From contig NZ_JBNCNS010000001.1 of the NCBI RefSeq assembly GCF_049847105.1, positions 1 to 64,000 of the forward strand: a stretch of DNA of 64,000 nucleotides, given 5' to 3'. This document shows, piece by piece, positions 54,062-61,942 of the stretch. This DNA comes from Gordonia sp049847105. Lineage in GTDB: Bacteria; Actinomycetota; Actinomycetes; Mycobacteriales; Mycobacteriaceae. The position numbers and the translations under genes were made by a program. Within the stretch, counting starts at the first letter, position 1, and each line of letters starts with the position of its first letter. Below the pieces are notes generated by a model. That model was given only the letters and a program-made list of their open reading frames with translations. It ran no database searches and was not told the DNA's origin.

Positions 54062-54253
54062 GTTGCTCTCGCGTAGGATCTCGGTTGCTGTCGGCACGAT
54101 CTCGGTTGCTGTCGGCACGATCTCGGTTGCTGTCGGCACGATCTCGGTTGCTCTCGCGTAGGATCTCGGTTGCTGTCGACGGGATCTCGGTTGCTGTCGA
54201 CGCGAAACAGGTTGCTGTCGGCGGGATTTCGGTTGCTGTCGGCGGGGAGTCAG
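54062..54253. repeat. Right array: nine units of about 21 bp with core GTTGCTGTCGGC
   Basis: Units start at 54062, 54084, 54105, 54126, 54147, 54169, 54190, 54211 and 54232. Three are identical (GTTGCTGTCGGCACGATCTCG). Two are a 22-bp variant, GTTGCTCTCGCG plus TAGGATCTCG, at 54062 and 54147, which suggests duplication of a multi-unit block. The rest carry GTCGAC or GGCGGG changes. The array runs into the stop codon of tetR. Its orientation is opposite to the left array. The frame stays open through 21-bp units (PTATEIV on the minus strand), but it lies upstream of the DUF559 start. Confidence 0.92.
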
Positions 54254-54867
54254 TCCTGCGGGACGACGCCGGCGAGAGCCGGAAGCGCGGCGCTGATCAA
54301 GGCCAGCAGCTGATCACGATCGATCACCGGATCGGTGAGCCACCTGATCGTGGTGTCCTCGACGAACGAGATCCAGCCTTGCACGGTCATCTCGACGACC
54401 GGCGTCACCGCGATACCCAGCGCGGGCGCGTGGTCGAGAACGCGGGCCGCCATGACGGCGCGCGTCTGGTCGAATACCTCACGCATCGCCGGATCGGCGC
54501 TCGACGACCCGCGCATGAAGGCCATATACGCCTCGCGATTGTCGGTGACGTAGTCGATGAACGCCGACATCGAGGCCGAGAGCATCAGGAGTGGATCACC
54601 GAACCCCGGATCGGGCTCGGTGCGTTCGAGCATCTCGTCTGCCTGCGCCCGGGCGATGGAGACGTGGAAGTCCTGCTTCGACTCGAAGTAGTGGAACAGC
54701 AGGGCCCGTGACACCCCCGCGGCCTCTGCGATCGCGTCGATCGACACCTGCTCGAGCGGGCGGTCACGCACCATGTCGAGTCCGAGCTCGACAAGCTGGT
54801 CGCGCCGGGCTTCCGGACTCATCCGCGTACGCTTGGCCGCCGGCACAGAACCCGAGGTCACCGCCAT
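54250..54867 (-). CDS. TetR-family transcriptional regulator
   Basis: A 205-residue repressor. The N-terminal TetR helix-turn-helix is clear (RRDQLVELGLDMV, then VSIDAIAEAAGVSRALLFHY, FESKQDFHVSI; about residues 20-70). The C-terminal ligand domain resembles actinobacterial TetR members (YMAFMRGSSSADPAMREVFD). It is divergent from the monooxygenase gene with an inverted repeat between, so it likely represses that operon. Its stop codon lies at the end of the right repeat array. Confidence 0.92.
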   Translation of the reverse strand: MAVTSGSVPAAKRTRMSPEARRDQLVELGLDMVRDRPLEQVSIDAIAEAAGVSRALLFHYFESKQDFHVSIARAQADEMLERTEPDPGFGDPLLMLSASMSAFIDYVTDNREAYMAFMRGSSSADPAMREVFDQTRAVMAARVLDHAPALGIAVTPVVEMTVQGWISFVEDTTIRWLTDPVIDRDQLLALISAALPALAGVVPQD

Positions 54868-54920
54868 GGTCTGAATGTCCTCTCGTTCGCCGTCGATGCT
54901 GGTAGGTCCACCGTAGGCCT

Positions 54921-54941
54921 TTATTGATCAAGATTCAATAA
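54921..54941. promoter_or_regulatory. Inverted repeat, probable TetR operator
   Basis: TTATTGA (54921-54927) and TCAATAA (54935-54941) are perfect inverted repeats with a 7-base centre, in the 113-base divergent gap between tetR and the monooxygenase gene. The AT-rich palindrome in a GC-rich genome is the best candidate for the TetR binding site and overlaps where both promoters should be. Confidence 0.65.
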
Positions 54942-54980
54942 GCTATTGACGGCTGTTCAGTAGACCTTTATGGTGGGACC

Positions 54981-56516
54981 ATGACAATGATCGATGTACA
55001 GATCGCCATCATCGGAGCGGGGTTCTCCGGCCTGGGCGCAGCCATCAAGCTCAAGCAGAACGGCTTCGACGACTTCATGGTCATCGACCGCGGTTCGGAT
55101 TTCGGCGGCACCTGGCGCGACAACACCTATCCGGGCGCGGCCTGCGACGTGCCATCGCACCTCTACTCGTATTCCTTCGCCCACAATCCGGAGTGGTCAC
55201 GCTCGTACTCCCATCAGCCAGAGATCCATCGCTACATCAACGATGTCGCCGACCGCCACGCCGTGCGCTCCCACACCCGCTTCCAGACCGAGGTGGAACA
55301 CGCCGAGTGGCACGAGGACGAGCGTCGCTGGATCCTCGACGTGCTGCGCGACGGGCAGCGCGAACAGGTTCGCGCGCAGATCATGATCGGTGCGATCGGC
55401 CCTCTCTGTGAGCCCAACCTCCCCGACATCGACGGCTTCGACGGGTTCCAGGGCACGATCGTGCACTCGGCCCGCTGGGACGACGACGTCGACTTCACCG
55501 GCAAGCGTGTCGCGGTGATCGGCACGGGCGCCTCGGCCATCCAGTTGGTCCCCGAACTCGCCAAGGTCGCCGGCCGGCTCGACGTCTACCAGCGCACCGC
55601 ACCCTGGATCGTGCCGCGCACCGAACGCGCCTACTCGGCAACCGAGAAGTGGGCCTTCGCCAAGGTTCCCGGGTACCAGTCGGCCGTCCGCGGCGCGATC
55701 TATGCGATGAACGAGGTCACCGCATTCGGTCTCACCTATTCGCCCAGGTCGCTCAAGCCGGTGGAACTGGTGTGCCGCGCCAACATCGCCCGATCGATCC
55801 GCGACCCGGAACTCCGGACGAAGGCGACCCCGACGTTCCAGGTCGGCTGCAAGCGCATCCTGCGCTCCAACGAGTGGTATCCCGCCATCGCGCGTCCCAA
55901 CGTCGACCTCGTCACCGACGGCATCGCCTCGATCACCGAGAACGGGATCGCCGATAAGAACGGCACCGTTCGAGAGGTCGACGTGATCGTGGTGGCCACC
56001 GGTTTCCACGTCACCGACTCCCCCGTCTTCGACAAGATCGTCGGCGCCGCCGGGCGCAGCCTTGCCAATGTGTGGGACGAGATCGGCATGCAGGGCTACA
56101 AGGGCGCATTCGTCAACGGCTTCCCGAACATGATGCTGATGGTCGGACCGTCGACGGGCCTCGGCCACACCTCGATGGTGTACATGATCGAATCCCAGTT
56201 GAACTACCTCGTCGACTATCTGAAGACGGTTCGCGCACAGGGCATCACGCGCACCGACGTCACATTGGCGGCCCAGCAGCGCTACAACGCGGAGGTCCAG
56301 CACGATCTGCGCAACAGCGTGTGGGTCAACGGCGGATGCGCGTCGTGGTACAAGGACCACCACGGCAACATCACCACGCTGTGGCCGGGATTCACCTTCA
56401 ACTTCCGTCGTATCACCCGGCAGTTCGACATCGCCGCCTACGATGTGGAACGCCGTGGGGCGCGCCCGCTCCCGGCCGAATCCGCCGACACACAGCCGTC
56501 ACCGGCCAACGCCTGA
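54981..56516 (+). CDS. FAD-dependent monooxygenase, Baeyer-Villiger type
   Basis: A 511-residue class B flavin monooxygenase. The FAD Rossmann motif is IIGAGFSGLGAAIKL, followed by GGTWRDNTYPGAACD. The Baeyer-Villiger fingerprint FxGxxxHxxxW appears as FQGTIVHSARWDDD (about residue 155). The NADPH motif is VIGTGASAIQLVPELA. It would insert oxygen into ketones or oxidise related substrates using NADPH. It is cotranscribed with the SDR 33 bases downstream, and the TetR is divergent. A monooxygenase plus SDR pair suggests stepwise alcohol-ketone-ester conversion, as in mycobacterial mymA/sadH-type clusters (analogy only). Confidence 0.92.
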   Translation: MTMIDVQIAIIGAGFSGLGAAIKLKQNGFDDFMVIDRGSDFGGTWRDNTYPGAACDVPSHLYSYSFAHNPEWSRSYSHQPEIHRYINDVADRHAVRSHTRFQTEVEHAEWHEDERRWILDVLRDGQREQVRAQIMIGAIGPLCEPNLPDIDGFDGFQGTIVHSARWDDDVDFTGKRVAVIGTGASAIQLVPELAKVAGRLDVYQRTAPWIVPRTERAYSATEKWAFAKVPGYQSAVRGAIYAMNEVTAFGLTYSPRSLKPVELVCRANIARSIRDPELRTKATPTFQVGCKRILRSNEWYPAIARPNVDLVTDGIASITENGIADKNGTVREVDVIVVATGFHVTDSPVFDKIVGAAGRSLANVWDEIGMQGYKGAFVNGFPNMMLMVGPSTGLGHTSMVYMIESQLNYLVDYLKTVRAQGITRTDVTLAAQQRYNAEVQHDLRNSVWVNGGCASWYKDHHGNITTLWPGFTFNFRRITRQFDIAAYDVERRGARPLPAESADTQPSPANA

Positions 56517-56549
56517 CCGCCGCAACCCACACCGAACCGAGGAGTACAC

Positions 56550-57380
56550 ATGAAGGACTTTCGCGACAAGGTCGTCGTCGTCACCGGCGCGGGATCGGGC
56601 ATGGGCCGTGACCTGGCGGTCAAGCTCGCACGCAAGGGCGCCAAGCTCGCCATCTCGGACATGAACCCCGACGGCCTGGCGGGCACCGAGAAACTGGTCG
56701 CCGAGACCGGTGCGCCGGTCCACGCCCAGATCCTGAACGTCGCCGAGCGTGAGGCCGTTCTCGACTACGCGGAAACCGTCGTGGCGCACTACGGCAAGGT
56801 CAACGTGATCTTCAACAATGCCGGGATCGCACATCACGGCGAGATCGAGCGGACCGAGTTCAAGGACATCGAGCGCGTCATGGACGTCGACTACTGGGGT
56901 GTGGTGAACGGCACCAAGGCGTTCCTGCCACACATCATCGCGTCCGGCGACGGCCACATCGTCAACACGTCGTCGCTGTTCGGTCTGCTCTCCGAACCCG
57001 GCCAGGCCGCGTACAACTCGGCGAAGTTCGCCGTTCGCGGCTTCACCGAGTCGCTCAACCAGGAGATGATCCTGGCCAAGTACCCGGTCAAGGTCACATG
57101 CGTGCACCCCGGTGGCATCAAGACGGCGATCGCGCGCAACGCCACCTCATCCGGCGACCACGATCAGAAGAAGTCCGCGGAATTCTTCGACCGCTATCTC
57201 GCCCGGATGACCTCCGAGGATGCCGCCGACGTGATCATCAACGGTGTGCAGAAGAACCGGGCCAGGGTATTGGTGGGCGCGGACGCGAAACTCCTCGACC
57301 TCTGGGTGCGTCTCGTCGCGTCCGGCTACCAGGGCATCACGGCACGGGTCACGGGATGGGCACTCAGCAAGGCGAAGTGA
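56550..57380 (+). CDS. Short-chain dehydrogenase/reductase
   Basis: A 276-residue classical SDR. Cofactor motif TGAGSGMGRDLA, structural NNAG (IFNNAGIAHHG), catalytic Ser in IVNTSSLFGL and Tyr-Lys in YNSAKFAVRGF are all present. The acidic residue after strand 2 (ISDMNPDG) favours NAD. GAGGAG precedes the ATG. It follows the Baeyer-Villiger monooxygenase and is convergent with lpqZ. From memory the tuberculosis homologue Rv1245c also lies beside lpqZ and near kgd, so this SDR belongs to the conserved backbone. Confidence 0.93.
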   Translation: MKDFRDKVVVVTGAGSGMGRDLAVKLARKGAKLAISDMNPDGLAGTEKLVAETGAPVHAQILNVAEREAVLDYAETVVAHYGKVNVIFNNAGIAHHGEIERTEFKDIERVMDVDYWGVVNGTKAFLPHIIASGDGHIVNTSSLFGLLSEPGQAAYNSAKFAVRGFTESLNQEMILAKYPVKVTCVHPGGIKTAIARNATSSGDHDQKKSAEFFDRYLARMTSEDAADVIINGVQKNRARVLVGADAKLLDLWVRLVASGYQGITARVTGWALSKAK

Positions 57381-57410
57381 TCGTCGCGCGTCCGCGGGTG
57401 GCCGGCCGGA

Positions 57411-58382
57411 CTACAGACCGTGTTCGGCCAGCCACCCGTTGGCGAGGTCGGCGGGAGCCGCCCCGGCGACGGCCCGTCGCGTCAGTGTCGCGAGGTCCGC
57501 GGTGGTCATCTCGCCGGCCACCTTGTTGATCGTCTTCACCTGATCACGGGACAGCGCCGCCGTCCGGTACACCGGCACCAGCTGCTCGGCGCGCGGTCCC
57601 GTCGCGACCACCGCCCGGCCACCCGGCGCATCCTCGGAAGGCGACTCCGCAGTCGTGGCCTTGTCCGCGGTCGCACCAGCACCTGTCTCCGTCGCCGACT
57701 TCGGCACGGTCAGCGCCCGGATGTCCCCGGACGAACCCTCGGCATCGTCGCCTGCGACGTCGAGCGGGGTCAGGAGCCCGACCGCGCCGCCGCCTGCGAC
57801 CCGTCGGACCACCGCGGACGACGACGGCACCGATTCGACCGGGCCGAATCGGCAGCCCGCGGCGCTGAGCGCATCGATCGTCGGTCCATCCGGGTCGCCG
57901 ACCACCACCAGCGGCAGTCCCGGCGCCAGTCGCGAACAGTGCGCCAGATCGGTGACCTCGTGGTCGGCGACCGAGGCCGCCACGAAGATCTGCGGCGTCG
58001 CCGAGACCGTGGTCGCATCGCCGACTGAAACACCTTGCGGGAGTGACCGATTCAGCTCGGAGTAGACCTGATCGGCGGTGGGCGGGGCTGATTGCGGAGC
58101 CAGCTCGGACAGCAGCCGCCCGCTGAACGCCGGGAAGAGGTCGACGGTGGTGGCATCCATGTCGTCGAGCAGGGAACGATAATCCCCGCGCGGCACGGTC
58201 ATCGAGACCGGACTGCCGGCATGCCGCAACGCGCCCGCATAGATCTGTGCCATCACCTGCATCGACGGAGAATTCGGCGCTCCCATCACCAGATCGCCGT
58301 CATGGGAATCGGCCTCCGAGCACCCGGCCACTGCGGCGAGGGCGAGAACCATCAGGATCGCTGTCGCGGCACGCTTGATCAC
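57411..58382 (-). CDS. lpqZ: Substrate-binding lipoprotein, OpuAC/LpqZ type
   Basis: A 323-residue exported lipoprotein. The signal peptide MIKRAATAILMVLALAAVAG is followed by the lipobox Cys at residue 21. The body resembles glycine-betaine/choline-type binding proteins (DLVMGAPNSPSMQVMAQIYA, DLFPAFSGRLLSEL, VPVYRTAALS). A Ser/Thr/Ala-rich insertion (about 220-255) is unusual for the fold. No permease genes are adjacent, as with mycobacterial LpqZ (Rv1244), to which position and sequence point. The true ligand is unknown. Confidence 0.82.
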   Translation of the reverse strand: MIKRAATAILMVLALAAVAGCSEADSHDGDLVMGAPNSPSMQVMAQIYAGALRHAGSPVSMTVPRGDYRSLLDDMDATTVDLFPAFSGRLLSELAPQSAPPTADQVYSELNRSLPQGVSVGDATTVSATPQIFVAASVADHEVTDLAHCSRLAPGLPLVVVGDPDGPTIDALSAAGCRFGPVESVPSSSAVVRRVAGGGAVGLLTPLDVAGDDAEGSSGDIRALTVPKSATETGAGATADKATTAESPSEDAPGGRAVVATGPRAEQLVPVYRTAALSRDQVKTINKVAGEMTTADLATLTRRAVAGAAPADLANGWLAEHGL

Positions 58383-58391
58383 GCACCCACG

Positions 58392-58606
58392 TTAGCCGGA
58401 CGCCACGATGAAGCCCGCAATGGAGTCGGCGATGAGCTGAACCGCGATGGCGGCGAGCAGGAGACCGGCGATCTTTGCCAGCAGGGTGACCCGCCGAGGC
58501 CCAGCACCCGGATGAGGACGGTGGAATAGCGGAGCGCGATCATCACGATGAGGTGGACGCTGATGTTCACGACCAGCGTGATCAGGGTGTTCGTGTGACC
58601 GTCAGG
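58392..58606 (-). pseudogene. C-terminal remnant of a MarC-family membrane protein, frameshifted
   Basis: On the minus strand HTNTLITLVVNISVHLIVMI, then ALRYSTVLIRVLG in one frame, and RRVTLLAKIAGLLLAAIAVQ, LIADSIAGFIVASG and a TAA at 58392 in another, together make the last two helices of a MarC/UPF0056 protein. The shift is near 58494-58500 (GGGCCTCGGC). The first about 130 residues are absent because corA starts immediately upstream on the other strand. This is a truncated remnant; at least one break is real even if the shift is an error. Confidence 0.7.
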
Positions 58607-58646
58607 TCGACGGGCACGCGGTGATCTTACGAGTAGCATCCGAGTC

Positions 58647-59729
58647 GTGCCCTCGATGCCACACCTGCGCCCCGGTGGACTCGTCCCCCCGCGTCGGGAG
58701 AAGAGGCCGCTGCCCCGAATCCCGGTGCCGGTGGCCCGTGCTGTCGTGGACTGCGCGGTCTACGTCGACGGGCATCGCAGGCCGGGGCGCATCTCCTACA
58801 CCGACGCACTCGATCAGGTGCGCTCGACGGGCGAGGGTTTTGTCTGGCTCGGCCTGCACTCCCCCGACGACGCACAGATGCAGGGTGTCGCCGAGGTGTT
58901 CGGCCTGCACGAACTCGTGGTCGAGGACGCGGTACATGCCCACCAGCGCCCGAAGCTCGAGGTCTACGACGAGACCCAGTTCCTGGTGCTGCGGACGGTG
59001 AAATACGTCGAGCACGAGTCGATGGAGAAAGCCAGCGAGGTGGTCGAGACCGGCGAGATCATGATCTTCGTCGGGTCGGACTTCGTGATCACGGTGCGGC
59101 ACGGCGACCACACCCACCTCTCCGGTCTGCGCCGACGACTCGAGGCACGACCGGAGCGTCTCGTCCTGGGCCCGACCGCCGTCCTGCACGCGATCGCCGA
59201 CCTCGTCGTCGACAGCTATCTCGCGGTCACCGACGAGATGGAGAGCGACATCCTCGCCATCGAGGAATCCGTCTTCGGTCCGCGACGGTCACTGAACATC
59301 GATCCCGTCTATCTACTCAAGCGCGAAGTCCTCGAACTCCGGCGGGCGGTGACCCCGCTGACCGGACCGCTGGCCCGTCTTACCGGACAGAACCCGTTGG
59401 TGCCCAAGGAGATCCGACGGCACTTCCGTGATGTCGCCGATCACCTGACCACAGTCATCGACCGGATCGTCGAGTACGACGAGGTGCTGTCGTCATTGAT
59501 CGGCACCGCGGCCGCAAAGGTGGGGATCCAGCAGAACACCGACATGCGCAAGATCTCGTCGTGGGTCGCGATCGCCGCGGTCCCCACCATGGTGGCGGGG
59601 ATCTACGGCATGAATTTCGACTACATGCCCGAACTGCACCAGCATTGGGCCTATCCCACCGTCATCGTGCTGCTGATCGTCGCGTGCACCGGACTATGGG
59701 TGGTCTTCCGCCGTCACAACTGGCTGTGA
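58647..59729 (+). CDS. corA: CorA-type magnesium/cobalt transporter
   Basis: A 360-residue pentameric channel subunit. A large cytoplasmic N-terminal domain precedes two C-terminal membrane helices, with the signature YGMNFDYMPE after the first (AIAAVPTMVAGIYGMNF) and a second helix ending near the C-terminus (VIVLLIVACTGLWVVF). The stalk helix contains RDVADHLTTVIDRIVEYDEV. The GTG at 58647 gives the longest supported form; an ATG lies three codons later. In M. tuberculosis corA (Rv1239c) also flanks sugC. Confidence 0.95.
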   Translation: MPSMPHLRPGGLVPPRREKRPLPRIPVPVARAVVDCAVYVDGHRRPGRISYTDALDQVRSTGEGFVWLGLHSPDDAQMQGVAEVFGLHELVVEDAVHAHQRPKLEVYDETQFLVLRTVKYVEHESMEKASEVVETGEIMIFVGSDFVITVRHGDHTHLSGLRRRLEARPERLVLGPTAVLHAIADLVVDSYLAVTDEMESDILAIEESVFGPRRSLNIDPVYLLKREVLELRRAVTPLTGPLARLTGQNPLVPKEIRRHFRDVADHLTTVIDRIVEYDEVLSSLIGTAAAKVGIQQNTDMRKISSWVAIAAVPTMVAGIYGMNFDYMPELHQHWAYPTVIVLLIVACTGLWVVFRRHNWL

Positions 59730-59752
59730 TCACCCGTCAGAGCATCCACCCG

Positions 59753-60328
59753 CTAGAGTTTCGCGGCCGCCCGATCCGATGAGCGCACGTCGATCCCGGC
59801 CTCGGCCCAGGCCTCCCGCAGGGCCGTCGCACCTTTGAGACGCACCCACGCCGCTTCGTTGGCGGTGATCGGGACGGCCCGCAGAAATCGCACCGGATCC
59901 ATGGGTTCGTCGAGGGCCAGTTCGCCGAGCTCGTCGGCCTCCAGCAGGACGGCGGTGCACGCCGCACCATCCCAGACCGGCTCGGAGAGGTCGATCAGGG
60001 CGTCCTCCCCGATGATCAGACCTTCGACGGCCGGCGCCGCCGCCAGGGTCGCCATCCGCCGGTGCAGTCCTGGCAGCGGCGCTCCTGCGTGCATCCGCAC
60101 CACCAGCTCGGCTCGCGGGCCGCGCACCGGGTCCGCGTGGATGTCGGTCGGCTCCGACATCGGATGACGGGCGCACCCCACGGTGACGTATACGAGGTCG
60201 TCGCCGGTCACGAAGCGCGCGACGTCGATCGGTTCCACGCCGAGGAAGGTCACCGACGCACGCTGCGGTCGCGCATCGAGTCGCTCGGCGAGGTACTCAT
60301 TGATCCGGTCGGTGACAGCATCGCTCAC
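59753..60328 (-). CDS. Suppressor-of-fused (SUFU) domain protein
   Basis: A 191-residue cytoplasmic protein. DDLVYVTVGCARHPMSEP, RAELVVRMHAG and VPITANEAAWVRLKG match the bacterial SUFU family (usually VTxGxS.H.M, ...RxELxL, ..PL..xE..). Bacterial members are of unknown function, and some act as immunity proteins in toxin systems, but no toxin gene is adjacent. It starts with GTG at 60328, 39 bases from the divergent phosphoesterase gene, and is convergent with corA. Confidence 0.8.
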   Translation of the reverse strand: MSDAVTDRINEYLAERLDARPQRASVTFLGVEPIDVARFVTGDDLVYVTVGCARHPMSEPTDIHADPVRGPRAELVVRMHAGAPLPGLHRRMATLAAAPAVEGLIIGEDALIDLSEPVWDGAACTAVLLEADELGELALDEPMDPVRFLRAVPITANEAAWVRLKGATALREAWAEAGIDVRSSDRAAAKL

Positions 60329-60367
60329 GCATCCACCGTAGTAGGCCCGATGGCCTAGCCTGAAGGC

Positions 60368-61042
60368 GTGGTACGTGTCCTCGCGGTGGCCGATGAGGTC
60401 ATCGATTCCCTGACCTTCGGGGTCGGCATCGAAGGGCGTCCCGACATCATCCTCGGTGCCGGTGACCTGCCGTTCGAGTATCTCGAGGTGCTCTCCACCC
60501 TCTGTGACGCGCCATGCGTCTACGTCCCCGGTAATCATGACCGAGACCTGACCGGTTACCGACACGGCCGCGCCGGATGGATCCGGGCCGGCCTGCCATC
60601 GGCGGATCCGGGACCGCGCGGCGCGATCAACGCCGATCGGCGGACCGTGACGGTGGCCGGACTGCGGATCAGCGGGCTCGGCGGGTGCCGACGCTACAAC
60701 GACGGTCCCAACCAGTATTCGGATATGCAGCAGCGCATCCGCTCGTGGCGCCTGAGTTGCACCCGCGCCACCCCCGACATCCTGCTGACCCACAGCCCGG
60801 CACGCGGGATCGGTGACGGCGACGACGTGCCCCATCGTGGCTTCGACTGCTACCACGGACTGGTGCGGTCGCTGCAGCCCACGTTGCTCGTCCATGGTCA
60901 CGTCCATCCCTTCGGGGCACGGCCGGCCGACAAGATGATCGGCGACGCGACGATCTCGATGAACGTGGTGGGTTACTGCCAGTTCGACATCGATCCCGGT
61001 ACCCGCGAATTCCAGATCGTGAGGCGACGTCATGGCTCGTGA
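60368..61042 (+). CDS. Metallophosphoesterase
   Basis: A 224-residue calcineurin-like phosphoesterase. Metal-binding motifs in order are DEVID, LGAGDLPFEYL, VPGNHDRDLTG, LLTHSPARGIGDG and LVHGHVHPFG. The first motif is atypical (usually D.H). The central domain has GLRISGLGGCRRYNDGPNQY, a signature of a distinct bacterial subgroup. The substrate is unknown. It overlaps the next gene by 11 bases, so the two are coupled. Confidence 0.88.
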   Translation: MVRVLAVADEVIDSLTFGVGIEGRPDIILGAGDLPFEYLEVLSTLCDAPCVYVPGNHDRDLTGYRHGRAGWIRAGLPSADPGPRGAINADRRTVTVAGLRISGLGGCRRYNDGPNQYSDMQQRIRSWRLSCTRATPDILLTHSPARGIGDGDDVPHRGFDCYHGLVRSLQPTLLVHGHVHPFGARPADKMIGDATISMNVVGYCQFDIDPGTREFQIVRRRHGS

Positions 61043-61889
61043 CACCGGATTCCCGGATGCGGACGCGGAGAACGACTTCACCCGGATGCGTCGGCACGCC
61101 GAGATGTCGCGTCTCATGGCGTGGTTCACCCGGCAGCCCGCCGACGTCAACACCGTCCTGCCGTTCGACGAGGTCGTCGCCGCACTCGGCCGGATCGGCG
61201 ACACCTACCTCGGGCTGCAGCAGGTAGAGGTGGAGTCCATCGTCGGAAGTGTCGACCGCACCAAGGATTTCGACCGGTACTTCCGGCCTACCTCATCCCG
61301 CATCCGGGAGCGGTGGCAACGCCTGGCGGCCGCGCAGCGCCGCGGCGAATCGGTGCCGCCGGTACGGCTCTACCGCATCGGCTCTATGCATTTCGTGCTC
61401 GACGGCCACCACCGGGTGTCGATCGCGATCGCCCGCCACCTGCACACCATCGACGCCTACGTCACCGAGATCCACACGCGCATCTCGCCGGAGGGCATCA
61501 ACGCGGCGTCTGACCTGATCATGAAGGATCACCGGCGACTCTTCCTGTCGCGGGTCCCGCTGGCCGGCGCGCAGGCGGGTGCCATCCGATTCTCCGATCC
61601 CTTCGACTACGCCGAGCTGTCGGAGAACGTGGAAGCCTGGGGATTTCGGCTCGGACAGGAGATAGGCGAGTTCCTCAGCCGCCCGGAGGTGGCCCGCCGA
61701 TGGTTCGGCGAGGAGTTCCTGCCGGTGGTGCGGATGGCCCGGCGCGCCGACATCAGGCCCGACCTGACGAGTGACGCCGAGCTCTATCTCTGGCTGGCGT
61801 GTGAGCGTTATCGCTTGGTACGCAAGCACATCTGGGATGACGACATCCTGCGGGAACTACACGACCAGGGCCGTCGGCGCCGTCGCTGA
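61032..61889 (+). CDS. ParB/Srx-fold-like protein of unknown function
   Basis: A 285-residue protein. The central part (about residues 95-150) has VPPVRLYRIGSMHFVLDGHH followed by RVSIAIARHLHTIDAYV, the pattern of ParB-like nucleotide-binding domains (xxVxDGHHRVxAA). The N-terminal segment is helical and rich in Arg/Phe/Asp. The C-terminal half is helical and ends in a basic GRRRRR tail that could contact nucleic acid. No partner ParA is present, so a role in partitioning is unlikely. It is translationally coupled to the phosphoesterase. Confidence 0.7.
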   Translation: MARDTGFPDADAENDFTRMRRHAEMSRLMAWFTRQPADVNTVLPFDEVVAALGRIGDTYLGLQQVEVESIVGSVDRTKDFDRYFRPTSSRIRERWQRLAAAQRRGESVPPVRLYRIGSMHFVLDGHHRVSIAIARHLHTIDAYVTEIHTRISPEGINAASDLIMKDHRRLFLSRVPLAGAQAGAIRFSDPFDYAELSENVEAWGFRLGQEIGEFLSRPEVARRWFGEEFLPVVRMARRADIRPDLTSDAELYLWLACERYRLVRKHIWDDDILRELHDQGRRRRR

Positions 61890-61942
61890 CCGGCGCCTCC
61901 GAGCCGTCGCACCGGTACCGCACGACGAGGGAGCACACGAGC

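Noticed and set aside
53954..54139. N-terminal extension of the DUF559 protein with PTATEIV repeats
   Set aside because: The frame is open only because the repeat unit is 21 bp. The sequence between the repeats and the first ATG triplet shows no conserved residues, so the start at 53953 is preferred.
52931..54253. CRISPR array
   Set aside because: The repeat core is only 12 bp, spacers are about 9 bp and often identical, and no cas genes are present.
61032..61889. Chromosome-partitioning ParB
   Set aside because: Only the small ParB/Srx-like core is present. The helix-turn-helix and a ParA partner are missing, so a partition role is not supported.
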